From the NCBI GenBank assembly GCA_003415625.1, contig PYIU01000005.1, forward strand, positions 3,539,001-3,603,000: a stretch of DNA of 64,000 bases, read 5' to 3'. Source of the DNA: Aquanectria penicillioides (Eukaryota; Ascomycota; Sordariomycetes; Hypocreales; Nectriaceae). Both the position numbers and the translations under genes were made by a program. Under the pieces are notes generated by a model. The model saw nothing but the letters and a program-made list of their open reading frames with translations, ran no database searches and was not told where the DNA came from. Below are positions 1 to 12,100 of the stretch, in pieces (position 1 is the first letter of the stretch; each line of letters starts with the position of its first letter).

Positions 1-185
1 GAGGTCGTCATGGCCATCGAGGAGGAGTTCAGCATTGAGATCCCCGACAAGGATGCCGACTCCATCCACTCCGGTACGCTCCCTCCACGAGCTCCTCTAC
101 CCTCTCGCCATCTAAAAGCTAACATTATCCCCCTACAGTCGAGCAGGCCGTTGAGTACATCCTCAAGCAGCCCGACGCCAACTAA
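1..185 (+). CDS. ACP1: Mitochondrial acyl carrier protein, C-terminal end (5' truncated by window)
   Basis: This is the last part of an acyl carrier protein. The family carries growing acyl chains on a phosphopantetheine arm in mitochondrial fatty-acid synthesis and is also an accessory subunit of respiratory complex I. The frame is open from base 1. The exon reads EVVMAIEEEFSIEIPDKDAD, the conserved helix that follows the DSL phosphopantetheine site, which itself lies outside the window. A 65-nt intron (74-138, donor gtacgc, acceptor tacag) splits a valine codon. The last exon (139-185) encodes EQAVEYILKQPDAN and a TAA stop, the typical ACP ending. The family call is strong. The mitochondrial rather than fatty-acid-synthase-borne type is inferred from the small stand-alone C terminus. 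Confidence 0.9.
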
Positions 186-1951
186 ATTCCTCCCAATCCA
201 CACCTCCCCGTTGTACAATTAAAACCAGTCAAAATCACCCTTGCATCTTAGACATGTTGGGAGAGCAAAAAAACCTCTTTTTGCAATGGCGCCGACAGGG
301 GAGGGGCTGCCGGCGCGCTCACTATTTTCTTGGGTTGGACAGGCGAGACTCGTGAGAGTCGAGGAGCAGACAGTGAATGGTGAACAAGGGTGAGAGGGAA
401 TATCTGTTGTTGCGGCGTGTCTTTCTCCGTGTGCGCGTGCGTGTGTTTTTGAAAGGGAGGGGGATTATGCCAATGTCCTTAATTCCCAAATCTCCCACCC
501 CCCCCCCCCCCCCCCCCCCCCTCCCGGGCCATCTATGGTTGTGAACCGACTGTTGAGACCTGGAACCTGGTGGTTGGGGCGGCCTCGGAGGGCTTGGACA
601 ATTGTCAAAATTCACGGCGGCCGTTTCACCCTCTGGGATCTTCCATGTCCGGGGATTGATGATGGCTATTCCCCTCTCTCACCGCTGTGGGCTACCTTGT
701 ACTAGTGTATAGAACCCTTTTGCTCACCTCCACCATTATTGGACTCCTAAAGTGAAACTCCTGTGACCTAATTTCTCCTTTATTTTCGTAACTCTTTGTC
801 TAACCTGTACCAACATCACCAACCGTGATCAAACTCATCAAAAACAGCTCTTGCGAGGTCATAATCTCTACCGGCCATGAATCTGCCCTTCGTAATCGTC
901 CCAATCTGCTGGAAACACGCAATGGCATCAGGCCTCCGTTTGTGCAGAGGCGGTGGTGGAGCCAGCATCATTATATTCCCATTGTGAGAAATGTTAGGCT
1001 GGTGTGATATCATGCTAGGTTATACTAGAACACACAGACACACACACTGAATCCAGTCACCAGTTCCAAGTCCGTCCATTCGTGCGACGCTCCCCGCGTA
1101 AGCCAAAGTCTCTTTCAAATGTTCTTCCTCTGTACAAATATACCCTGTCATACATGCTCTCGACTTCGTTCCACGGCGAGCCACCTCGGTTGCCACGAAT
1201 TTGTTTCAAAGCAAACTAAAAATTCCCCTCCATTCCCTTCTTTTCTCCCTATGTCTCCAGAAATGTTTTGATTTTTGGGAATCCAAAAAACCCCCAACAC
1301 CAGAACCCAGATCCAACTCGCATCGCTCCAATGACAGACAGCCGTCCATTCGCCAAAACCCCTGTCGCCTTCATCCCCGAAAGGGAAGCAGCAAAAGATG
1401 CCCCCACGTGGCATGATGCTGGTGATAGGGTACACGGCAGAATGCGACAAATCAATCTCCGTCTGCCCTTGTATCTCGATCCGTAGATGGCCGCTCCATA
1501 TTTGGTGAATGATCAAGGAGGAGGGGAACTCAAGCAACAAACTCCTTTCCAAAAACCATGACAAGAAAGTATAACGGGGTAAATGAATAAACAAGTGAAT
1601 AAATAAAATAAAATAAAAACTCCGTGCCGTGTATCCTATATCCTTTTGAGAGTCCGGGGCCAACGATTTGCAATGAAAACGCTTGATTTTCTCTTTCCGT
1701 AAAAGGGCCAATGCTGCAAGATAAAGAGCCGCCTGGTAGTTGATACAAATCGGCGCGCTTAGGGTCCAAGGGAATACAACGGTATCGTATATCTGTTTGA
1801 TTGCGTAGGTCGTGGCTCGTATGCGTTGATGCCTTGATCGTCATCTATCAGTTGTCAATGAAAAAGGATGGCTTGCTTTTGTTTTTGTCCGTGTCGTCAT
1901 CCATGGAGGAGGGAAGAGGCGTCCCTGCCAAAACCTGGGCACCACAGGTCA
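186..1951. other. Gene-free stretch between ACP and the CCCH zinc-finger gene
   Basis: This holds the 3' untranslated regions of two convergent genes and their spacer. I see no supported coding region. It contains a 24-nt C homopolymer, a short imperfect CA repeat near 1030-1048 and a T-rich/A-rich patch near 1590-1620. Open frames here lack codon bias and recognisable motifs. Confidence 0.6.
498..521. repeat. Poly-C homopolymer, 24 nt
   Basis: There are twenty-four consecutive C residues, preceded by ctccca and followed by tcccggg. It lies downstream of the ACP stop codon. Runs of this length are unstable in replication and are often miscounted in assemblies. Confidence 0.95.
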
Positions 1952-3899
1952 TCATCGACCACTGACCGGCACCGAGTCTCTAGATCCCTTGGTTCCGTTG
2001 GTGGTGCCCTTGCCAGCCACAACACCAGCGTAGCTGCTCCAGGCCCCCATACCCAAGCCAGCAGACGTTCGCTTCGGCGTCTTTGAGGCCGTGGACTCGC
2101 CATCCTCCTCCATACCTTCCATGTGGAACATTTCATCGTCTTCGTTAATGGGTGTAGTGAATCGTCCGTTCATGGACGAACTGATGCTGCCACTAGAGAC
2201 GTGGCGCTCGATGCCACGCTCCTTGCCAATAGGGCTGATGGGGCTGATGGCAGTTGCGGGACCTCGAGCGGTAGAGGGATGAAGTAGGGGGCTGGCACCG
2301 CCAGAGGAGTCATCGAGACGACTGCGCTGGAACTGCTGAGAGAGCATGGACATGGACTCACTTGCGGAGCGCAGCGAAGAGGGCCGGGCGAGGCTGGAGG
2401 AGTTGTTATTCATTTCTTGGGCGAGAATCGAGTTTCGAAGGGGGCTGCCGACGTGACCAAAAGGTGAGGCGGCGATCCGGGCAGAACGAGCTGTGTCTTC
2501 TTCCTCCTTCTGTCGCTGGAACATGGGTCCCCATCGGCTGGGGCTGGACCCAATGGGACTTCCGTACTTGCTAAGGCCTTCGAGGCCGGCATCGCTGCTG
2601 TCGGCTCGCATTGAGCCCCTTCGGGCCTTTTCGGCAGGGGTCAACAAGTCCTGGAGGTTCTCAGGGACATAATTCTCGGGGAGGGTGTCATCCTCATCTC
2701 CAAAGGCGAACTCCGCCTCCCAGTCCCTGTCGACGGAGGTAGTTTTCGGCATGCTAGAGGAGAGCATTTTCGGTTTGGCAAATCGGGACGAGTGCATTGT
2801 TCGCTTTCCAAAATACTCCTCTGTGCTCGGCGGGCTGTTGGGAATGGGTGCAATCAGATGCTCTGAAGAGCCAAAGGCTGAAGTGTGCAATAGCTTTAGA
2901 GTTTCGGACGTGCGGGAGTCCTTGGCATTGCTGAGAGACTGAGTTGGCGACTCGAGGCCGAACTTGGAAGGAACTGAGGAGGGCCATGGAGCAGCGGGGA
3001 ATCGGGCGGCATTGGAAATGCCATTCGAGTCAAACGAGGCAGGAAGAGGAGCATCAAGAACCGACAAGCCCTTGCTATTGACCGGGGACAGGCCGAGACC
3101 AAAGCGGTTCGAGTCTTCATCTCGGGGAGAACCATAGGCAGACCCGGCGTATGACATATCGATGGTTGGGAGGCCATTCTCAAGGCTGGGCTGGCGGCCC
3201 AGGGTGGGCTGCTGTCGCTCCTCGTAAGGGTAGGCGGAGGTATAAGAGGGAACTTCGGCGCGGTAAAGCGAGGTGGTGAGGGCACTGGTGGAGGGCTGGT
3301 TCTGGGTGGAGGCGGGGTTGGCTCGGCCTGCGAGACTGACGGGGGAAGCTCCTATCGTGACGCCATTCTTGCCATAGTTGATGCGTCGGCCATCGGGTAG
3401 GACGTGGATATTGGCGCACTTGGGCCCGAATTTGCAGTTTCCCTATGTGACAAATGCAATTGTTAGATTTGTTTGGTTTTTGGAGTTGAGGGGGGTGCGC
3501 TGGCAGGGTAGTTGCGGGTATTGGCGGGTGGCATGAGGGCGATGGTGATATGGCGCACGCACCTTTGCGAAGTATTTGCAAATGTTCTCGGCCGCGGCAC
3601 CGAGGTCATGACTGAATGGACAGGCATTGCCAGCTTGGCAAGCGCCCTGACGAAAGAATTTGCATGGAACGTGAGAAGTGTCTGTCACGACGAGCTCGGT
3701 CAGTCTTGCAAGTGGGACCTGGGGGAATGCGATGGCGAGCGATGCCTCGTCGCGGGGGTCGTGTGCAACATACTCGGAGGGCTTCGGGGTCCGTCGAAGC
3801 GGGGGCAGGCGCGGCAGCCATAGAAGTGGCCTGGGCTCCGTTGGAGGAGGACGACGAGACGTTGAGGCTGCCGCTCCGGGCGTGACGATATTCGGGCAT
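1952..3899 (-). CDS. CCCH zinc-finger protein (Cps3/Lee1-like)
   Basis: This is a likely RNA-binding regulator with tandem CCCH fingers. Exons are 3899-3774, 3718-3563 and 3442-1952, giving about 590 residues. Intron 1 (3719-3773) has a perfect gtatgt donor and a cccccag acceptor; intron 2 (3443-3562) has a gtgcgt donor and an atag acceptor. Removing both joins the N terminus MPEYRHARSGSL to the finger region. Finger 1 reads PCKFFRQGACQAGNACPFSH. A second C/H cluster follows (ICKYFAK, then GNCKFGPKCANIH across intron 2), and after it LPDGRRINYG. The remaining 450 or so residues are Ser/Pro-rich and probably disordered, ending in VPVSGR. The layout matches the fungal group around S. pombe Cps3 and yeast Lee1, annotated in some genomes as a spindle-poison-sensitivity protein; that match is from memory. 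No in-frame ATG lies upstream of 3899 in the open frame. Confidence 0.85.
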
Positions 3900-4076
3900 C
3901 GTGGGAGCAGAAGGCGACGTCTGGGAGAGGGGGAGGAGCCTAGGCGGGGTGGTGTAAGAGGATAATGGAAGGGGAAAAAAGGAAGTAGAGGCGGAGAAGG
4001 AGCAGAATCGGGGAGAGGAGGCTGAGGTGAGGGTTGCGTGAAAGCAGCGGCGGAGCGGGCGGCAAAGAGGGTCCCC

Positions 4077-4100
4077 CTCGCTCGTTCGCTCGCTCGCTCG
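4077..4100. repeat. CTCG tetranucleotide repeat
   Basis: This is an imperfect run of six ctcg units (one reads ttcg), upstream of the CCCH zinc-finger gene on its 5' side. It may lie in the 5' UTR or promoter. Confidence 0.85.
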
Positions 4101-5538
4101 TGGTGGGCGCTCGTGGCTCGAAGGCGAATTGTGGTGGCCGTCGGCGCTGTGGAGGGCAATGGCGGGCAGTGGTAGGCGTAAGGTGGGGGGTTAAAAATGG
4201 CGGGCGCCGGTGGTCGGGATGCCTACGTTGGGTTTGGACCAGGACCTTTTGGGTAGTAGGCGAGTGACTTGGTGCACTGTGAGGAGTGCCTGACCGAGAA
4301 GAGTGACTGTGCGACCTGACTTGGGGAAGATGCCAGGGCGTGTATGGGTGGTGGCACGGTACATAAGTTACCTGCTGTATGTCTCAAGGCAATGTCGGTA
4401 GGTATTAGTGGTAGTGGAGGTAGGACAGCGGAGGTGTACTCTGGAGAGTTGTAGTGTTGCAGTCGCGAGTCAACCCCGGTGGGACGGGTTGACCAGGGCC
4501 CTTGTGCCTGGGCTTGTGTGAGATGGGCGATGGCGATGGCGATGACGCCGAGGGGTTTTTCTGATGGTGATGGGGGAGGTGGTGAGATGAGTCTATGGTG
4601 TTTTTGAAGATTGCAGAAGAGAAGACGAGAGGAGAAAGCCAGGAGAGGGGAGAAGAAGGGACGAGTGACGTTGTTAGCGAGGGAAGGTCCTGCACAAGAG
4701 AGAAAATGGCAGGCACGATGATGCCAATAGCGAACCAGTGGTTGCTTGCATCAATTGCCAGTCAGCTGGTGACCTGCAACTGCAGGATTAAGTCACTCTC
4801 CGTGCTGAACCGGCTGCTACAGGTACCTCTAGGCTCTAGCCCAGAGCGAATGCAGAGCTGTAGCGCAGCGTAGGTAGGGGGTAGAAGGTAGGCCGCTAAC
4901 TTTTTCGGCCGCTAGCGGGCTGCGGGCGGGCGAGTCAGTGGATCGATGCCCTGAAGGATCGGTCTCCAGCCAGCCGTGTGTGCACTTACTACTCTAGGGA
5001 TGGGCCCACTCTTCCAATTGTTCGAGGCCGATAGGAGAATTCAGGTACAGGCTCAGAAGGTCTAAGCCTTGCGCGTGTCGTTGCCAAACATGCAATAAAT
5101 ATGTAGGTACCGTATATCCGAGGATGGAAACCACCGCCCCTCTCTAGCAGGCGGGGTGGATATGGATTTATCTTTGCAGGGGGAGGGGAGAGAAAGAGAG
5201 GGAGAGAGAGAAAGAAAGAAGAAGAGGGAAACAAAATCCTGTTTGGGATTGCTGTTCGTATAAGTGGTGTTATTTCAGGTAATCAAGGTCAGAACCAGCC
5301 TCAGTCCTCCCGGCACTTGATTATCAAGACTAGCGGAAGAGACGGAAGAAGAAGCTGTGGTGGGTGTAAGAGGGAAGCGAGGTGATATGACACTGTGAAT
5401 TGGGGTGTGATATTCGCTCGACACGCGACCGGGCCTGTTGGTCATGAACGGCAAGGGTCAGGAATATGTGGGAAAGACAGGAAAACAACCAAGTTCGTGA
5501 GGGCGTGGAGGAGGCAGAGGGGGGTAAACGGGAGGGGG

Positions 5539-5539
<1 letters not shown>

Positions 5540-5569
<30 letters not shown>
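5540..5569. repeat. (GAC)10 microsatellite
   Basis: Ten perfect gac triplets follow a purine-rich segment. On the other strand the run reads as gtc triplets. No supported gene covers it. Confidence 0.95.
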
Positions 5570-5570
<1 letters not shown>

Positions 5571-6670
5571 TTGAGCCATGGCAAGTCTATCTCGTCCTCA
5601 AGGACATGCAGCCGGGGCCTACCACGCCTTTTATTTGCTAAGAGGAATTTCACAGGCACACGCCGTCCTAGGAGGAATATCAATGACTACACGAAAGGCA
5701 TATGGTTGCCCATTCTCGCCCCCATGTGCCCATTGGTTGGTTGGTTATGGCTTTTTTCGGGGAGGTGGTGGTGGTGGGAGCGGTAGTGATAGTGGTGGTG
5801 GTCTTCATTTAGTGTCGACAGACATGGATGGGCATGGGAACGGGATATCCGCGATTACATGTCTGAAACCTCACAGCCCGGCAGCCAGCCTATCCATCGT
5901 CAGCCTGCTCCGCTCCTCCAAAACCAAGGCTATGGGAAACGTCTTCGCCTCCTCCCCCCCCACTGTGTCTCTTCGGCGTCCTACGCGTTGGTACCGGTCC
6001 ATCCCATTGAGCACGGCTAGGCGCTGCGGGTCAAGGACTAAGAACCCAGATCCTTGGCTCCCGAGACTCGTGAGACCCCCGCCGTTCTGCCTATCTGCCT
6101 GGTCACTCCAAGATGGAGTCGTGAGTATCCACTACGATTGGGGAACGTGATGTGGATGAAGAAGCAATGTAGATTTACAATTTTCTTGATTTCCGGGTCG
6201 GGGAGGGTACGCGGGCAGTGGCACCGTCTGCCTGGGTGAATGTCTTTCGTCGCCATCTCGTGCCGTTCAGCTTAGCCCAAGCCATTTTGAAATAAACTTC
6301 ACCAGGAGGCCGTGCCGCGCGTTGAATGCTGCATCATGTCGTTTCTACTTGCTTGTTCGCCTTTGATCGAGACATGATGATGCCCGAAACGGCCAAAACG
6401 GGGAGAGAGGAAGCGCCATCCTCGAATCAGGTCATGTCAGGTCAGACCCGGGGCGCGGCCTATCGGCTGGTCACACATTTCTTTGGGCAGCTGGAGGGGT
6501 TGAGGGGCCGCTTTGGGCTTCGTGGGACTCATCTCAGCCGGCCTGGACTCCTGTGGGACTCAGTTCGGGGCCTCAGGCGGGACTCTGGAGAGTCAGTCAA
6601 TGTCTCCGCCTCTCCTCGGGTTCTCCATCAGAAGCCTCACTAGCGGCCATGTTGGAGACAGACACTCTTC

Positions 6671-6712
6671 GGTAGGTAAGTAGGTAGGCTGAGAGGCAAG
6701 GTAGGCAGGTAA
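6671..6712. repeat. Degenerate GTAG/GGTA repeat
   Basis: This is an imperfect series of ggtaggtaag-type units in non-coding sequence. Confidence 0.7.
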
Positions 6713-7072
6713 GACGGAGTACGGGGTACGGGTGAGAGTAGCATCGCTATCCGTTCTGTGCCACCATTCCTTTACGCTTCTTGTTCTTCCCTCCACAAAA
6801 ATGGAACCCTATTGACTTGAACAATGTGGGCGAATGGGCGGGTGCATGGATGGGTGCATGGCCTGCACGATGAGTAGCGAGACAAACACAGACAACCAGC
6901 GATAAACTCACTGGTGAAATGCGACAGGCCCGGAATCATGGCCCCATGGCACTCACATCACATCCTCCCGCCCCTCCTCCACTCTCTCTTCCTCCATCAT
7001 GGCTGGCTGGGGAATGATCCATGGCCTATGGCCTGTGGCCTGTGGCCCATGGAGAATGGAGCATGGGCCCTT

Positions 7073-7094
7073 GGGTTGGGGGTTGGGGGTCGGG
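7073..7094 (+). repeat. G-quadruplex-type motif
   Basis: Four G runs (3, 5, 5 and 3 Gs) are separated by loops of one or two bases (tt, tt, tc), which fits the intramolecular G-quadruplex pattern on the plus strand. It follows a run of ggcctatggcctgtggcc-like units. Function is unknown. Confidence 0.7.
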
Positions 7095-9050
7095 TGTGAG
7101 CCTGGAAGGACACACTCCTCCCCATACCACTCCAATAATGGTCACCAGTCATGTATCACCCTCGGCCATCCAGTGCGAAGCTATCCCCATCCACCTCCTC
7201 TGGCACATCCCCAATGCCGTGCGCACCCTCCACAACCCAACTCGCCCCGGAGTCAGACACAGACCCGAACGTGCAGACAGGCTCAGCACGCGGCCGAGAA
7301 AAAAAATCCTGGGGCATTAGGCTCCATCCCCCTTGAGCCTCGCTCGGCATGTCTTGTCGATCCTCATCTCATGGTCAACACCACCTCTCGGACCAGGCTG
7401 GTTCGTAAACCAGCTTGTAGTATCGCATCACCATCCAAACGCGCGCGCCGCGCAACGCAACACAACCTTCCTCGAGGTCCACGGAGAGCCTAGATCCGAA
7501 GTATCGAGAGTGGTCTCGGTATGCCTTGTTTTCTTTCTGTCGTGCTTACCAGGTCTGACTTGACTGTGACCTCGTCTTTCCGACCCATGCCCAAACTAAG
7601 ACCCGCGACTCACAAGAGCCATGCAGCACTCATCAATAATGTATTCGCATGCATCCCGTCTCGCCCCACGCCGCATTCGAGAGATTCTCATCCATGGCAT
7701 CCGAACACCCCCCCTGTCTCGCTGATACCCTGCTTCCTTTCGCCTTGCCTGCCCACACCCCATGCGGGCCCCATGCCCTCCCAACCGTCCCCTCTGTCTT
7801 GACGATCAAGGCAGATGTCGGCCGCTATCCCCAACTCGGCCGGCCAAGGCCCTTGTCTGTTGTGTCGCTCTCGCGCGCGCGCGATCCCTCTTCTGCTCTT
7901 GTGCGACCATTCGTGCATGATCGATAGTGTCGCAATGTGGTCGAACTCGTTTAACCGGGCCAGCCAAGAGCATCTCAGCCCAGGCTGAAGAGGAAAAGGT
8001 AGGCATGTACTGTATGGGATAGGGAGCTTGGGCGCGCCTGAGGAGCTTGCGCAGCGTTCCGTGGCGATGCAATTGGCGGCGGGGGGTGATCAGTTCTCGC
8101 GCAGGTCAGATCCCGGTAGATCGCTTGCCCATGATTGCCCTAAAAGTGCCATGAGCTCAGCGTGTGTATTACTCGAGTGCTGCAGTTGAATCCCATTCCG
8201 AGAAAGCTAGCGCCCGCACCCGCACGTTGTCGTCGTTGGGTGCTGTACCTGCGTAGCACAATCCGGAGTCACGTCACCCAACACGGACGCGATCCAAGAA
8301 AACCGCGGTGTCGTGAGGAAATATCTCCGCACTAAAACAGCCAATGCCGAGCCTCCCAGGAAAGGCGGCTCGAATGTAGCACAAGAACACGAGCAAAAGC
8401 AACACCCAGATACGGATACAGAAAACCATCTCGCCTGTACGTCGACTGACGCCATTCTGCAGCAGCGGCGGCAGCGGTCTCAGCCTGGCTGGCAACGGTG
8501 GGAGCCAGCAGCAGAAGAGGTGCTGGCTAAGTGCAAGGATTGTCCTGGGATCATTTCACCTGCAAGGCGCCGGGAACGCAGCATACCCGATACGGGGCAG
8601 TCTAGTGCGCCGCAGCCACTGGGAGGGTGCGCCTCGCGCGGCCTGCGTCCACTGAAAGGAGCCAACCTCAGCGCCCCGGACGCCCGCTGACGCCCCTCGA
8701 CGAAGCCCAGGGAAGCCCCAGAGCAGCCCCAGCAGCAGCCCCAAGGGACACCTGGAGCCACTGGAGTTACAGGGGGGTCACCAGTGCCCGGCTCTATCCT
8801 GGTCCGAGGGTCCGAGCGCCTTCCCTTTTGCATCTGCCAGAAGCACAGAAATAGACTCCCCATGGAGGAGCTCGACCTGAGGCAACCTCTCAGTTGAGGT
8901 ACGTATCTCGACTCAACCCATGATGGATGGAACTCCAACCGACGTCCTCACCACACCAACACCAACACGGCCGGGTTGATTCCATTCCATGGATCTGTTC
9001 ACGACTACAGGCTCCCACACACATGGCCAAGCTCGGGCATAGGTTCTTAC

Positions 9051-9115
9051 GCGCACACACGCGCGCGCACGCACACGCACACTCACTCATACTCGCTCAC
9101 ACTCACTCACGCACC
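9051..9115. repeat. Alternating purine-pyrimidine CA/CG tract
   Basis: About 65 nt of cacacgcgcgcacgcacac-type sequence grades into cactcactcat units. Such tracts can adopt Z-DNA. It is non-coding. Confidence 0.85.
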
Positions 9116-12100
9116 ACGCGCTGCTCCAACTCTCCGCACCTCCTCTGCCTACATTCGCCGTGCGCAGGCCCTCCCACACTCATACATGTCCCAGCCAACA
9201 TGTCAATTATTGGAGCTCCCAGCTGCGGGCAAGGCCCTCAGCTTCCCCGGAGACAGCCTTGAGCCTTGCATTTGCAGCCAGGGCTTCGAGCCTTGATGCG
9301 GCTTGCATCCGGCGTGCCATGTGTGGGTAGTGTACGATCAGACGTCTGCCGTTTGTTGCTCCGTTTCTCCAAGCACTCCCACGACCACACCCAACCCATC
9401 TCCTCTTTCTTTTCTCCCTACCGGCTTGTTCCCTCCCGATCATGCCCCACCCCTACCTTTCTCGATCCATGAAACTTCTTTGTCTGCCTTTCCAGTCACT
9501 CCCTCTACGAGGTTGGTCGCTCGCTTGCTTGGTCGTCCGGGTATACCTTCAATCACTACCCACACCCCAATCTAGGCGAACGATGCAAGCTACTCTTTAG
9601 CTCCGCCACTACTGGACATGGCTCCGAGTCCCGTCGAAACCACCCTGGCCGTTTGCCTCTTGAGTATCTGTCTATCCGCACTCCTTTCGAATTCACACAA
9701 TTAGGCTCCTATGGCCCGCAGGAGTTCGCCATCCTCGCCAGATGCAGTGATCGACCCGCCGTCCTCGTCCCTGCAGGAGCCGAATAAAGCCTTATGTCTG
9801 TCATCCATCCGTCCACATCTAGCAAACGCACGCGAACGCGGCAGACGTGTCAACTCTCGCAGATCGCCGTCCTGCGCGAATCGACTGCCAACGACACATC
9901 CGCCTTCGAACCTGGTCTGGTCGTTAACGCCACAGTCCTGGCCAGCTGCACCCATCTTCACCTTAGGGGTGTCTCAGACGGATGACCACCCACACGACGA
10001 CCACCATCACAGCTTTACCTCCACCATTATCGGGAGCCCCCATCACTCATTCGCCTCCTCCCGTTGTCTCCACCAGTCTTCTCCCCCCTTTTTCTCCCCG
10101 ACCGCGTGTGAGTTGCGAGCCAGTGTGCCAGTGTCTTCACCCCCAACCACTCCAGCAGATATGGCCTCGTGTTTATTCTCAGTGCCGTGCCCGCCTGACT
10201 AGCTCTAGGGTTGAATATCAGGTCGCTCTGACAGCCTTGATTCGGCTTACATGACGCCCCCAGCCTTAAACATAACCCATAGAAGACTCTATTATCTTGG
10301 TGGCCGCGGTCCCAGTGGCTTGTTTGGCGTCCCCAGACTTGACTCCTATCGCCACATGCGTGGCGGTCCTGTCGAACATTCTACCCGCACCTCACTCACC
10401 AACAAGCTGGGTTCGCTGTGTCTTTGATCCCTCCAATTCTTTCATGCGTTTGTTTTTCGAGGTCTAGACTGCTGTCCCGCAACGCCCCATGCTGACGTCA
10501 AGTCCAAGCCGCTCATGCGGGACCTCTGTTCCCCGCTAAGCATTCACCAACTGTTGCACCAAGGAGCTAAATGCCCACGCTGCCCAACTACCCGAACTGC
10601 AAGCCCTGAGCAACAACATCCATCCAACATCAAACCTTAGCCTTCACACCCTCAATCCTGAGATCGGCCTTTTCCCTGGCCCGGACTAGTATCTCACAGA
10701 ATCTCATGATCCCTGCCCCACATCATCCGACCGGGACTCCGGCGGAGTCGTCAGTCCCTACCCACACCATCGTCACATCCCGGGCGCAGACTCTTGCCCA
10801 GTCGACGCGTCCCCGAAAGATTTCCCTCTCTGGATGAGGCTAGTAGGCGCCGTCTGTCAAACATCTCGAAACAACTGCCGGTGAGAATGCTCCGAGATGT
10901 GTGACATGACCCGCTTGTTTAAGGTAGACCTCCAGCAGCTCATCGCCATGACGAACTCACTCCCAAGAGCAGACCCTTTGGAATCAGAATATCATCAATA
11001 TTTATGGGAATACGATCTGGCGGCCTCCCTCCTGCGGCATCTTGAACGAAGTTCAAATTCTAGGGTCCTAAGATTCCGAGATCGTCAAGGGTCTTCGGGC
11101 GGCATTGCAACTGCATCCTGCGTCGATCACAGCTGCGGAGCTAGATTTATGTATGATGATGTTTACATGACATAATTCTTGCGATTTGGATGTCAGGGAA
11201 CGCTCTTGAATTTACCCGGGGGGCTTTCTTTGCGAGCGCCTCGCCAGGTGATGTGTAGCTTCATCACCAATTCCAGCTCCTTGGCTGAACAAGTTTACCA
11301 TCAGAGCCTCACTAAGCTACTAACATGACAGCCTCGAAGCCTAGAATAGCCAAGCCGGCCCTGGGTAAACCAATAGCATTGCTCGATCCAAACTTATGTT
11401 GGCCAGGGCTGGCCCCAGGTTCGAGCGGGCGGATGACCAGGCATGTGACTTGGAGGGTGGTGTGTAGGTGTCTTGGACCGGCTGGAGTCCCGAGGCGAGC
11501 TGGAGCCTGTACGGGCGTTACAGACTCGTATCATCGCGTGTGAGAAAATGGCGAATAGAAGCAAAGGATTTGTTCGCAGAGCGAGTAAGTTATGGGGCAT
11601 CCATGGCGGAGAGGATGGACGCGTGACGAGGCGCGTCTCCTTTTCAAGACTCATCGCCACGCAAGGTTCTTTCACATGCCTTGGTAAGCACGTACGATGA
11701 GGGTGCCCCCATTCAAAGCAGTGAAAGGCAGATCCAGCATCTCCCGGTGTGAGTGGGAACCGGAAAGGCGGCGAGTCGTTCGGGACCGGGACAACTCGTG
11801 GACACCCTGGGCAACTATTGGTACCTCCTTTTCAGGCGTTCGTTGACAGGATGACGGCTTGGTGGCGTGTTTGACGTGCCCTTTTCGGTTTTTTGTAAAA
11901 AAAAAAAACTAAGGTTGTTTACCAACGTGTCTGCTTTTTCCTCGGCTTATACGTTAACTCTTCAGCTGCATTTTCACACCCCCCGCCACAGCGGAAGTTG
12001 GCAATCGGCACTGGTTCGGTTCATGAGATAGTCTGAACTCTCGTCCATAAACTAGGGAACGGGAGAAGTGGGGAGCAGAGATGAGAACGAGATCAAGACG

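Noticed and set aside
1148..1711. Open frame of 187 codons on the minus strand downstream of ACP
   Set aside because: It is rich in Phe/Ile runs from AT-rich 3' UTR sequence, has no recognisable domain and overlaps several other frames.
3774..4159. Longer minus-strand reading through an ATG at 4159 as the N terminus of the CCCH protein
   Set aside because: A gtatgt...cag intron of 55 nt links the better N terminus (MPEYRHARSG) to the zinc fingers. The longer frame is Pro/Arg-rich shadow text.
5578..6150. Open frame of 190 codons on the plus strand
   Set aside because: It has no motif, no codon bias and low-complexity Gly-rich text, and it overlaps other open frames. The GC-rich context yields such frames by chance.
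8480..8938. Open frame of 152 codons on the minus strand
   Set aside because: It is rich in Gly/Arg/Pro as expected of GC-rich non-coding DNA. No splice partner or domain was found.
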